A stretch of 38,359 nucleotides of DNA, taken from NCBI RefSeq assembly GCF_010858045.1, contig NZ_JAAGVC010000048.1:1-38359 (forward strand), written 5' to 3'. Position 1 is the first letter of the stretch; every line of letters begins with the position of its first letter. Of the stretch, positions 1 through 9,500 are shown one piece after another. This stretch comes from Nocardia cyriacigeorgica (GTDB lineage: Bacteria > Actinomycetota > Actinomycetes > Mycobacteriales > Mycobacteriaceae). The notes under the pieces are model-generated. The model saw nothing but the letters and a program-made list of their open reading frames with translations, did no database searches and had not been told where the DNA came from. The position numbers were made by a program, and so were the translations under genes.

Positions 1-149
1 ACCCCGCCTCCACCACCCACTCCCAACTCACCCCCGACCAACAACTCGCCGCCGGCGTCACCCCCGGCCTGGTCCGCCTCGCCGTCGGCATCGAAGGCAT
101 CGACGACATCCTCACCGACCTACGCGCCGGATTCGACGCGGCTCGATAG
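1..149 (+). CDS. O-acetylhomoserine sulfhydrylase (MetY/MetC type), 3' end only
   Basis: The window opens inside this gene; the frame begins at base 3 and gives 48 residues before a TAG stop. The text PASTTHSQLT, then AAGVTPGLVRLAVG and IEGIDDILTDL, is the C-terminal signature of PLP-dependent Cys/Met-metabolism enzymes. The PASTTH and RLAVGIEG segments lie close to the substrate pocket in this family. The best match is the O-acetylhomoserine/O-acetylserine sulfhydrylase used by actinobacteria to make homocysteine from O-acetylhomoserine and sulfide. The PLP lysine and N-terminal domain lie outside the window, so a cystathionine gamma-synthase or MetZ relative cannot be excluded. Confidence 0.8.
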   Translation, partial: PASTTHSQLTPDQQLAAGVTPGLVRLAVGIEGIDDILTDLRAGFDAAR

Positions 150-159
150 ATCGCGCGCG

Positions 160-190
160 CGGATTCGGTTGCGTCCACACCGAATCCGTT
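160..190 (+). terminator. Hairpin behind the metY-like gene
   Basis: A 10-bp stem (CGGATTCGGT at 160-169 pairing with ACCGAATCCG at 179-188) with a 9-base loop begins 11 bases after the stop codon. There is only a short T run, so it resembles the U-poor terminators common in actinobacteria. Confidence 0.55.
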
Positions 191-428
191 CCCCGCGAAC
201 CCGTATCGCGTACCGGTTGGTGAGGGGACCGGTGCGTCACCGGCCGATGCCGGTGTGACGGCCGCGGGAACACGCGGCCAACTGGCCGGGGCATCCATTC
301 CGTCGGCGTACTGCCGGAAACCGGCGGGATGGACCCGGCCGAACCACGCGCGGATGCGCCCGCGAAGGCCCGGCTCCTGTTTGAATCCGAGGAGACGGTC
401 CTGGTCGGGCGCAAGGTGGGAGGTCGTG

Positions 429-1313
429 GTGCGGAAGGTTTCCTCGCTGTTCCTAGCGGCACTGGTCGCGCTGATGTGCGGATGTGGCGATGCCGGGACG
501 ACGGCGCCGCCGAGCACCTCACCCGCGGCCGTCGATCCCCTGCGGATCAGCTACGGCGAGACCGACGACAACTTCGGCGATCTCTATCTCCCCGCGGGCA
601 GCTCCGGCGACCTCCCGGTGGTCGTGCTCGTGCACGGCGGCGGCTGGGAACAGGTGCACGATCTGAGCTATACCGCGGTGCTGGCCGAGGATCTGGTCGC
701 CCATGGTGTGGCGGTGTGGAATGTGGAATACCGCAGGGTCGGCGGGGTGGGTGGTTGGCCGACGACACTCGCCGACGTCGACGATGCGACCGAGTCGCTG
801 GCGACGGTGGTGCAGCAGCGCGCCGGTGGCCGGCTCGACCTGAGTCGGGTACATGTTGCCGGGCATTCGGCCGGCGGGCACCTGGCGGCGTGGCTGGCCG
901 GGCGGCACACCATCGACGGCACCGATGCCCCCGGCGCCGACCCGAAGGTGCGTCTGGCCGGCGCGACCATCATGGCCGGGGTGCTGGATCTGCGGCTGGC
1001 CGCGATCACCGGCCACGACCGGTTCGTGCGCGATCTGCTCGGTGGCATGCCGGACGAGCAACCCGACCGCTACCGGATCGCCTCGCCCATCGAGCATCTG
1101 CCGGTGGGGCTGCCCGTCACCGTCGTCCACGGTGACAACGACGGCACCGTCTCGCCCGATCAGAGCCGCAACTACGCCGCGGCCGCCCGCGCGGCAGGCG
1201 ATCCGGTCACGCTGCACCTGGTGCCCGGCGGCGGTCACGCCGACTTCGGCGACGTGCATTCCGCGGCCTGGGCTGCCGCGAAAACCGCCCTGCTGGACCG
1301 GCTCGGCGCCTGA
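429..1313 (+). CDS. Secreted alpha/beta hydrolase lipoprotein (esterase/BD-FAE type)
   Basis: A 294-residue hydrolase. The start is chosen at GTG 429 because GGGAGG at 418-423 sits 5 bases upstream; GTG 426 is the alternative, and the upstream in-frame extension looks non-coding. The N-terminus reads MRKVSSLFLAALVAL then MCGCGD, a type II signal peptide with a lipobox-like cysteine. The catalytic parts of an alpha/beta hydrolase follow in order: oxyanion-hole HGGGW, nucleophile elbow GHSAGG, acid in HGDNDGTV, and histidine in GGGHADF. The family includes carboxylesterases and feruloyl-esterase-like enzymes acting on ester substrates outside the membrane; the substrate is not deducible. It is convergent with the lipase gene that follows, which is also secreted. 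Confidence 0.85.
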   Translation: MRKVSSLFLAALVALMCGCGDAGTTAPPSTSPAAVDPLRISYGETDDNFGDLYLPAGSSGDLPVVVLVHGGGWEQVHDLSYTAVLAEDLVAHGVAVWNVEYRRVGGVGGWPTTLADVDDATESLATVVQQRAGGRLDLSRVHVAGHSAGGHLAAWLAGRHTIDGTDAPGADPKVRLAGATIMAGVLDLRLAAITGHDRFVRDLLGGMPDEQPDRYRIASPIEHLPVGLPVTVVHGDNDGTVSPDQSRNYAAAARAAGDPVTLHLVPGGGHADFGDVHSAAWAAAKTALLDRLGA

Positions 1314-1346
1314 ACCGGCCCGTCCACGGCCTACGGACGGGTTCAG
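1310..1346. terminator. Bidirectional terminator containing both stop codons
   Basis: CTGAA (1310-1314) plus CCCGTCC (1319-1325) pair with GGACGGG (1335-1341) plus TTCAG (1342-1346), leaving a 4-base bulge. The outer CTGAA/TTCAG pair includes the TGA of the upstream hydrolase on one strand and the TGA of the convergent lipase on the other. One palindrome therefore probably ends both transcripts. Confidence 0.65.
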
Positions 1347-2617
1347 CAGGTCGTGGGCCCCGGATCGGCGCCCGCGGTGACCGCGACCAGCCAGGCGACC
1401 GTGGCCAGTTCGGGGACCAGCTCCGCGCTGATGTGCTCGGAGGCCGGAACCTTGTGGTAGCGCAGGTTCACCCCGCGCTCGCAGTAGCGGCGCACCACAT
1501 CGTCGATGGCCAGTTCGGCGGGCAGCAGCTGATCGGTCCACGAATGCCACATCAGCAGCGGCATGTCCGGGGTGTTCGCCGGATGGCCGAGGCTCGCGTC
1601 CCGGAGCACCTGCTGGACCACGGGGTCCGACAGGGCATCCGGGGAGGTGAGGTACTCGCGCACCGGACGCAGCAGGGTGGTGGCGACGGTGGTGTAGAGG
1701 CAGCGGTCGGATAGATCCGCGGCGACCTTCTTGCCGTCGGGGGTGAGGTAGCGATCCAGCACGGCGGCCATCTCCGGGTATTCGCGGGCCAGGCCGAGGA
1801 TCGCGAGCCAGCCGGTGAAGTTCGCCTGCGGTTGCGTGCCCGAGATCGCGAACGGTGCGATCGCGGCCTTGTCGCCCGGGATACCGCCCTGAGCGCTCGC
1901 GCGGATATTCAGCTCGGGTGCGTAGCCGCGGTGCTGTTCGGCCGCCGCCGCCGAGGCATTACCGCCACCGGAATAGCCCCACAGGCCGACCGGCGCCGTC
2001 TCCAGACCGAGCCCGGCCCGCTGTGCGGCGCGGATGCCGTCGAGCACCATCCGGCCCTCCGCCGGCGACATGATGGCGTTGCTCTTTCCGTCGAAATCGG
2101 TGATCACCACCGCCGTACCCGCCGCAAGGAACTGGCCCAGCAGCGTCGTCTCCTTCATCAACCCGGCTCGCAGCGTGTAGGAGGGATTGCACTGCTGGCC
2201 GAGGCTGTCGATGGCTTCCTGATACGAGATCAGCGGGCGCGGCCCCGGGCCGAGCCACGGAATGCCCGGCATCAGCACCGTCGACGCCGTCGCCAGCGGT
2301 TCGCCCTGCGCGTCGCTGGAACGGACCAGCAGCTGGGTCGCGTGCACGGGAATGGGCACTCCGAGCAGATAGGTCTGCACGACCCGGGTCCGGATGACGT
2401 CGCCGTTGCGGTAACCGGCCAGATCGTCCGGGTCGGCGTACCACGGGTCCTGCTGCGGCGTCGGGAGCGGAATCGCCGGGTACACCTCGGCCTCGTTGGG
2501 CAACGGCGGCAGCGGGATATCGGCCGTCGCCGGTGCGGCGACGGCGCAGGTCGCCGCCAGCGCGGCCAGTGCGAGGCAGCGCGCGAGGCGACGGCCACGA
2601 GAGTGGTTGGGCAGCAT
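1343..2617 (-). CDS. Secreted lipase of the secretory-lipase (LIP) family
   Basis: A 424-residue exported hydrolase. ATG at 2617 is preferred over in-frame TTG at 2623 because GGAG lies 6 bases before the ATG. Residues 1-33 form a signal peptide: a basic start (NHSRGRRLARC), an alanine/leucine-rich core and an AxA-like cleavage site near PATADIP. The mature part has the secretory-lipase pattern known from Candida and from nocardial/mycobacterial lipases. It includes the nucleophile elbow GYSGGG, where the third residue is the catalytic serine, a lid-like region after it, and the late histidine in SEHISAEL. The role is probably hydrolysis of triacylglycerol or other fatty esters outside the cell. 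It diverges from the LexA-like gene upstream. Confidence 0.85.
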   Translation of the reverse strand: MLPNHSRGRRLARCLALAALAATCAVAAPATADIPLPPLPNEAEVYPAIPLPTPQQDPWYADPDDLAGYRNGDVIRTRVVQTYLLGVPIPVHATQLLVRSSDAQGEPLATASTVLMPGIPWLGPGPRPLISYQEAIDSLGQQCNPSYTLRAGLMKETTLLGQFLAAGTAVVITDFDGKSNAIMSPAEGRMVLDGIRAAQRAGLGLETAPVGLWGYSGGGNASAAAAEQHRGYAPELNIRASAQGGIPGDKAAIAPFAISGTQPQANFTGWLAILGLAREYPEMAAVLDRYLTPDGKKVAADLSDRCLYTTVATTLLRPVREYLTSPDALSDPVVQQVLRDASLGHPANTPDMPLLMWHSWTDQLLPAELAIDDVVRRYCERGVNLRYHKVPASEHISAELVPELATVAWLVAVTAGADPGPTTC

Positions 2618-2731
2618 GGACAACTCCGTTCGTCGCCTCCAAGCACACCGCGCGGGGGTATCGGCCGGCTATTCGCAAAGTCCAAGTCTTCGCCCCTGGC
2701 AGCTTGTGCATCTGCCCAAACGCAGCCCGTT

Positions 2732-2744
2732 TACCATTCCCGGG
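2732..2744 (+). promoter_or_regulatory. -10 element for a leaderless LexA-like transcript
   Basis: TACCAT at 2732-2737 fits the actinobacterial TANNNT -10 consensus and ends 6 bases before the GTG at 2744. No Shine-Dalgarno sequence precedes that GTG, so transcription probably starts at or next to the start codon. This is inferred from spacing only. Confidence 0.45.
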
Positions 2745-3388
2745 TGAGCGGATACGAGCATCTCGACACCTCGACGCTGCCGCCGCGGCAGCGTGACATC
2801 CTCGCCACCATCCAGCGGTGGGTGCTCGAGCGTGGCTATCCGCCCAGCACCCGCCAGCTCGGCGATGCGGTGGGGCTGCGGTCGGCGTCGTCGGTGTCGC
2901 GGCATCTGAAGGCCCTGGAGGAGAAGGGTTTTCTGCGTCGCGGGGAGGCGATGGCGCGGCCCATCGATGTGCGGCTGTTCCTGCGCGAGACCGAACAGCG
3001 GGTCGCGGCCGAAGGCACGGTCGCGGTGCCGGTCGTCGGTGACATCGCGGCGGGCGCGCCGATCCTGGCCGAGGAACACACCGACGACATGCTCACCGTC
3101 TCGCGCGAATTGGTCGGTCGCGGCACGGTATTCGGGCTGCGGGTGCGCGGCGATTCGATGATCGAGGCGGCCATCTGCGACGGCGACATCGTGGTGGTGC
3201 GCCGGCAGCAGGAAGCCAACTCCGGCGATATCGTCGCCGCCATGATCGACGACGAGGCCACGGTGAAGGTGTACCGGCGCCGCAACGGGCACGTGTATCT
3301 GGAACCGCGCAATCCCGCCTACGACGTGATCGACGGCGATCGCGCGGTGGTGCTCGGCAAAGTCGTGTCGGTGATGCGGCGGGTCTGA
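2744..3388 (+). CDS. LexA-family repressor (paralogue, self-cleaving type)
   Basis: A 214-residue protein with both LexA halves. Residues ~8-70 form the winged helix domain (LPPRQRDIL, then RGYPPSTRQLGDAVGLRS). Residues ~95-214 form the S24 autoprotease, with scissile Ala103-Gly104 (IAAGAP), catalytic Ser138 (GDSMIEAA) and Lys175 (EATVKVY). All parts needed for RecA-stimulated self-cleavage are present. The recognition helix differs from the mycobacterial SOS LexA: RSASSVSRHLKALEE here, against a typical TSTSSVAHQLRTLER. The nrdR gene that usually neighbours the main lexA in this order is absent. I therefore read it as a second, LexA-like regulator. It lies 145 bases upstream of the iron-controlled NRPS. 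No LexA box was seen before it. Confidence 0.8.
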   Translation: MSGYEHLDTSTLPPRQRDILATIQRWVLERGYPPSTRQLGDAVGLRSASSVSRHLKALEEKGFLRRGEAMARPIDVRLFLRETEQRVAAEGTVAVPVVGDIAAGAPILAEEHTDDMLTVSRELVGRGTVFGLRVRGDSMIEAAICDGDIVVVRRQQEANSGDIVAAMIDDEATVKVYRRRNGHVYLEPRNPAYDVIDGDRAVVLGKVVSVMRRV

Positions 3389-3470
3389 GCCGGGGCGCCC
3401 GCGCTGCCTGGTCGCGACTGCCGGAGATAGCGAACAGGCGGCAAATTTATCTGTTCGTGACCTGCGAGTG

Positions 3471-3476
3471 GATAAT
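3471..3476 (+). promoter_or_regulatory. -10 element of the NRPS promoter
   Basis: GATAAT directly upstream of the iron box is a good -10 candidate. The predicted start of transcription would fall inside the IdeR site. No convincing -35 was seen. Confidence 0.45.
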
Positions 3477-3480
3477 GAGC

Positions 3481-3499
3481 AAAGGCTAGGCTAACCTTT
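3481..3499 (+). promoter_or_regulatory. IdeR/DtxR iron box
   Basis: The 19-mer AAAGGCTAGGCTAACCTTT matches the mycobacterial IdeR consensus (TTAGGTTAGGCTAACCTAA) at 14 of 19 positions by hand count and is itself palindromic at 16 of 19. It lies just downstream of a GATAAT -10 and 35 bases before the NRPS start, the usual place for repression by iron-loaded IdeR. The NRPS should therefore be expressed when iron is scarce. Confidence 0.75.
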
Positions 3500-3533
3500 T
3501 GGCTTTGGTCCGCTAGTTGCAAGGTAGAGCGCG

Positions 3534-6500
3534 ATGAGATCGTCCGGCGATGTCGGTGAATCCCTGCCGTTGACGTCGGCGCAGCGGGAAGTCTGGTTTG
3601 CCCAGCAGCTGCTGGGCGAGGTTCCGCTGACCACCACGCAGTACATCGACGTCGTCGGACCGCTCGACCGCGACGTCTACCAGGCGGCCGCGCGGCAGGC
3701 GGCCCGCGAGCTGGGCGCCTACCTGCGGTTCGACGTCGAGCTCGACGGCCAGGTGCGGCAGTGGATCGACTACGACCAGTACGACGAGATCGGCTACCTC
3801 GATCTACGCGACGAACCCGACCCCGAATCCGCCGCGAGCGCCTGGATGCGCGCGGACCAGTGCACCCCGTTCGACCTGCGCAACGACCCGCCGGTGCAGA
3901 CGACGATCCTGCACATCGGCCCCGACCGGCACTTCATCTACGGCCGCGCCCACCACATCGCCCTCGACGGTTACGGCGCCATGCGGTTGCAGCAGCGCCA
4001 CGCCGAGCTGTACGCGGCGATGATGCGCGGCCAGCAGCCGCCCGCAGGCACCGAGCACGCGCCCGCCGACCTGGTCGACGCCGATATCGCCTACCTGCAC
4101 TCGACCCGGTACGAGACCGATCGCCGATACTGGGCCGACAAGGTCGACGGCCTGCCCGAACCGGTGACGCTCGCGACCAGGCCGGGGCCTCCCGCCGCGC
4201 AGGCCATTGTCGTGGGTGGCGCGCTCGAACCGCAGCTGCACGCGGCGCTGGAGCGGGCCGCGGGCGCGACCGGAACCGCCGCCGTGCTGGTGGCCGCGCT
4301 GGCCGGATACCTCGCCCGGATGACGGGTGCGCCCGAGGTGACGCTGAGCCTGCCGGTGACCGCACGCACCACCGCCGTCCTGCGTCGTGCCGGCGGCATG
4401 GTGACCAATGTGGTGCCGCTGCGCGTGGGCACCGGGCCCGCGACGTCCATCGCCGAGCTGTTCGCCGCCGCGCGCCGGGAGTTGAGCGGGGCGCTGCGCC
4501 ATCAGCGGTTCCGCGGCGAAGAGGTCGCCAGGATCGCGCGGCGCGGCCCGGACGCGGGCGGATTCGGCCCGGCCGTGAACATCATGAACTTCCGTGCCGG
4601 CGTCGATCTCGGCGCCGCGACCGGCACCCTGCACCTGCTGTCCACCGGTCCGGTGGCCGACCTCGCCCTCAACATCTACCCGGCCGCCGACACCGGCCTG
4701 CGAGTGGAATGGGAGGCCAACCCGAACCGGTACACCCGCGCGGAGCTGACCGCCCAGCACCGGCGTTTCCTGGACTTCCTGAGCGAACTCGTCACCGCAC
4801 CCGCCGATAGCGCCGTGCATGCCGTCGAGGTGCTGCGGCCGCAGGAACGGCGGCGGTTGGTGCCCTGGCAGGGATCCGACGCGGTGCCCGCGGTGCCGAT
4901 GGCGGAGCTGATCGCCGCGGCAGTCGCGCGTAATCCGGACGGCACGGCCGTGGTGCACGGCGATCGGCGCTGGACCTACGCGGAATTCGACGCCTGGACC
5001 GACCGGCTCGCGCGTGCCCTGATCGCCGCGGGCGCCGGACCGGAGACCCTGGTCGCGATGGTGCTGGAACGTTCGGCGGAATCGGTGGCGGCCGTGTGGG
5101 CGATCAGTAAGGCCGGTGCCGCGTTCGTGCCGATCGATCCCGGCTATCCGGCCGAGCGCATCGCGCACATCCTCGGTGACAGTGCGGCCCGGCTCGGCGT
5201 GAGCACCGCGGCGTTGCGCGCGGGCCTGCCCGAGTCCACCACCTGGCTGCTGCTGGACGATCCGGCGACCACCGCCGGAATCGACGCGGGACCGGTCACC
5301 GATACCGAGCGTCGGACCCCGCTGGACCCGGCCCATCCGGCGTATCTGATCTACACCTCCGGCTCGACCGGCACACCGAAGGGCGTCCTGGTCACCCACG
5401 GCGGCCTGGCCAATCTGGCCGCCGAACGCCGCGACCGCTACGACCTGCATCCGGGTGCGCGCACGCTGCATCACGCCTCGCCCGGATTCGATATGGCCGT
5501 CGGCGAGCAGTTGTGCGCGCTCGCCGGCGCCGCCACCCTCGTCGTCGCGCCGCGGTATGTGGTGGCCGGCGAGGATCTGGCCGAGCTGATCCGCCGCGAA
5601 TCGGTGACCAACGCGATCATCACGCCCGCCGTGCTGGCGACGCTGGACCCGGCGGCGCTGCCGTCGCTGCGGGTGCTCGGGGTCGGCGGTGAGGCCATCC
5701 GCGCCGATCTGGTCGAGGCCTGGGCGCCGGGACGGCTGATGCGCAACGGGTACGGCCCCACCGAAGCCACCGATATCGCCACCATCGGCGAACTGGTCGC
5801 CGGCCGTCCGGTCACCATCGGCGCACCGCTGCGCGGCTTCCGCGCACTGGTGCTCGACGCGTTGCTGCGTCCGGTGCCGCCGGGGACGCCCGGTGAGCTC
5901 TACATCGGCGGCCCCGCGCTGGCACGCGGCTATCACGGTAAGCCGGGCCTGACCGCGGCCCGTTTCGTCGCCGACCCGTATCGCCCCGGTGATCGGCTCT
6001 ACCGCACCGGCGATCTGGTCACCGTCACCGAAGGTCGCGATCCCGCGCTGACCTACCACGGCCGCACCGACTTTCAGATCAAGGTGCGCGGGCATCGCAT
6101 CGAACCGGGCGAGGTCGAGTCCGTCCTGACCGCGCGCCAGGAGATCGCGCGCGCCGCCGTCACCGTGCACACCGACGAGCGCACCGGACCACATCTGGTG
6201 GCCTACCTGGTCCCCGCGCCCGGCGCGAGCGTTGACCTCGACGCACTGCGGGCCGAACTCGCCGACGAGTTGCCCGCCTATCTGCGTCCGGCCGCCTACA
6301 CCGTGCTCGACGCGCTGCCGCTGACCGCCAATGGCAAGCTCGATACCCGCAGGCTGCCCGCACCGGTCTTCGGCCGCACCGGATTCCGCGCACCGGCCAC
6401 GCCGTCCGAACGCCGGGTGGCGGCGGTGTTCGCGCAGGTGCTCGGCCTCGAATCGGTCGGCGCGAGTGCGGATTTCTTCGCCCTCGGCGGCACCTCGCTG

Positions 6501-9500
6501 ACGGCGACACAGGTCGCGGCGCGGCTCGGCACCGGTGTGCGGACGATCTTCGACGCCCCCACCGTGGCCGGTCTGGCCGCCCGCCTCGACACCCGCTCCG
6601 ATGACGCACCCGCGCCGGCGATGCGGCCGCGCCCGGAACGCATCGCGCCCGCGCCGGCCCAACTGCGGCTGTGGCTGCTCAACCAGCTGATGCCGGAATC
6701 GTCGGCCTATCACCTGCCGGTCGCGCTCGGCCTGCGCGGGCCGCTGGATCCGGCGGTGCTCGCGGCCGCGGTCACCGCCGTGCTGGACCGGCACGAGGTG
6801 CTGCGCACGGTCTATCCGGAGACGTCGGCGGGGCCCTATCAGCGAATCCTGGCGACCACGCGCGCGGCCGAACTGATCGACCTCGCGCCGGTAGAGGTCG
6901 AACGCCATGACCTCGATCGGCGGCTGTCCGAACTCGCCGGCGCACCCTTCGACCTCACGCGCGATCTCCCGGTGCGGATGCGGTTGCTCCGGCTGGACGC
7001 CGAGGAGCATGTGCTCGCGCTCGTCGCCCACCACATCGCCGCCGACGGCTGGTCGTTCGGCCCCTTGATCGCCGATCTGACCACCGCCTACGCCGCGCAC
7101 GCCGCCGGACGCACGCCCGGCTGGTCCGCGCTGCCGGTGCAGTACGCCGATTACGCACTGTGGCAGCAGGATCGGCTCGGCGAGCGCACCGACGCCGACT
7201 CGATCGCGGCCCGTCAGCTCGCGTACTGGACTCGCACGCTGGCCGGGGCGCCCGCGTATCTGCCGCTTCCCGCGGACCGCGACGGCGCGAGCGAAGGCCC
7301 CGGCGGCACCGTCGATATCGAACTGCCTGCGGTGACGGACTCCGCTCTGGCCGAGCTGGCCCGACGCCATGACGCCACCGTCTTCATGGTCACCTACGCC
7401 GCCTATATCGCACTGCTGCACGAACTGTGCGGCAGCACCGATATCACGGTCGGCACCCCGGTCGCGGGCCGCGGCCATCCCACGCTGGACCATCTGGTCG
7501 GCATGTTCGTCAATACCCTGCCGGTGCGCGTCGCGGTCGAGCCGGGGGAGCCGTTCACGGCGCTGCTGGCCCGGGTGCGCGAGGCCGCGCTCGCGGCGTT
7601 CGACCATGCCGACGTCCCGTTCCACCACATCGTCGAGGCGGTGAATCCGCCTCGTGCCGAGGGCCGTTCGCCGTTGTTCCAGACCGTGTTCTCCTTCGAG
7701 AACCTGCCGGCGCTGCCGGCTCTCGAACTGGCCGGCCTCCGGGTGGAGGTGCTCGACATCCCGCGGGACACCACCCATTTCGAACTCGCCCTGACGGTCC
7801 GGCAGGTACCGGGGCGCGATGGTCTCACCGCCGAATTCCGTTATGCCGCCCAACGTTATGACCGGTCGACGGTGTCCGATATCGCGCTGCGGTTCCAAGA
7901 GATGGTGGCGCGCATCGTCGGTGATCCGGCGAGCGCGATCGGTGGGCCGCGACGAGCGAAGGACGAGCTCGCCTCCTCGGCCGATCGGCAGCCCGTCGGC
8001 CCAGCCGGTGCCGGGCCTGCGCGTCAGCCCATCGCCGGCGCCGACTCCGCCGCCGTGCGCGAGAACGCCGCCCCCGCAGGCGAACCCGGTAACCTGCCGA
8101 CCACCGACCGCGAAATCGCCGTGGCCGCGGTGTTCGCCGAGCTGCTCGGCACCGACGAGATCACCCTCGACGACACCTTCTTCGACCTCGGCGGCACCTC
8201 ACTGCTCGTCTTCACCCTGCGCACGCGGCTGGCCGAACGACTCGGGATCGAGGTCGACCCGCGCACGGTATTCGAGCGGCCCACGGTGCGGGCGCTGGCC
8301 GCTGTCGAGCCGGCCGCCGAGCGCGACGACCGCTGGATCGCCGAACTTGTCGCCGACACCCGCCTCGACCCCGTGATCGACATCGCCGGCCTGGTGCCGC
8401 CGGTGGACACCGGCGACGTCCTGCTCACCGGCGCCACCGGCTTCCTCGGCGTCCATCTGCTGCGGGAATTGCTCGACCGCACCGATTCCCGCATCTGGTG
8501 CCTGGTGCGGGGCCGCGACCACGCCGACGGCTTGCGTCGGATCACCGCCGCGCTGGCCCGCTATCGGCTGCCCCACCACGATCTGGCCGACCGAGTGGTG
8601 GCCGTGCCCGGTGATCTGGAGCAGCCGCGACTGGGACTGAGCGAAGCCGATTTCGCCGATCTGGCCGCCCGGATCAGCGTCATCCACCACAACGGCGCCC
8701 GGGTCAACCATCTGGAGTCCTACGCGGATCTGCGCGCGGCCAATGTCGGCGGCACCACCGAGGTGCTGCGGCTGGCGACGACCGTCCGGATCAAACCGGT
8801 GCACTTCGTCTCCACCCTCAACGCCGTACTCGGCACCGAAACCAGCGGAGTAGTGCTCGAGGACAGCGACATCCCCGCCGCCGAGGTCACCAGGCACGGC
8901 TATGTCGCCGCCAAATGGGTGGCCGAGCAGCTGGTGCTGGAGGCGGGTGCACGCGGCGTGCCCGTCGCGGTCTACCGGCCCGGCCTGATCTGCGGCTCGG
9001 TCGATACCGGCGTGATGAGCGCCGACGATTCGATGTGGACGATGGTGCGCGCGGCCGCCCTGCTCGGCGTCACGCCGGACCTCGGCGATACTGCCGTTTC
9101 GCTCGCCCCGGTCGATTACGTGGCCCGCGCCCTGGTCGCCATCGCCAATACCGGCCTGCCGGACTCGGACCGCTATCACCTGGTCAACACCACTCCGACC
9201 CGGGTGGCCGAGATCCTCGACGGGCTGGTGCGGATGGGCTACCGCATCGATACCGTCGACGTGGACGCGGCGAAGCAGCGACTGGCCGAACAGGCCGTCG
9301 ACCACGACGACCTGATGCGCGCGACCCTGCTCATCGGCAACTACGCCGATCTCGGCGATTCGGGCGTCGCCGATGTCATCCTCGACGACAGCCGTGCGCG
9401 CGAGGCCCTCGAGCCGGCCGGGATCAGCTGCCCGCCGATCACCTCCGAGGTCATCGACCGCTACCTCGCCGCCTTCCGCGCCGACGGTGTGCTGCCCGAG

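Noticed and set aside
3804..7898. A minus-strand open frame of about 1360 residues inside the NRPS gene
   Set aside because: It mirrors the NRPS codons, is rich in Gly/Arg/His/Gln typical of antisense frames in high-GC DNA, and has no domain or ribosome site.
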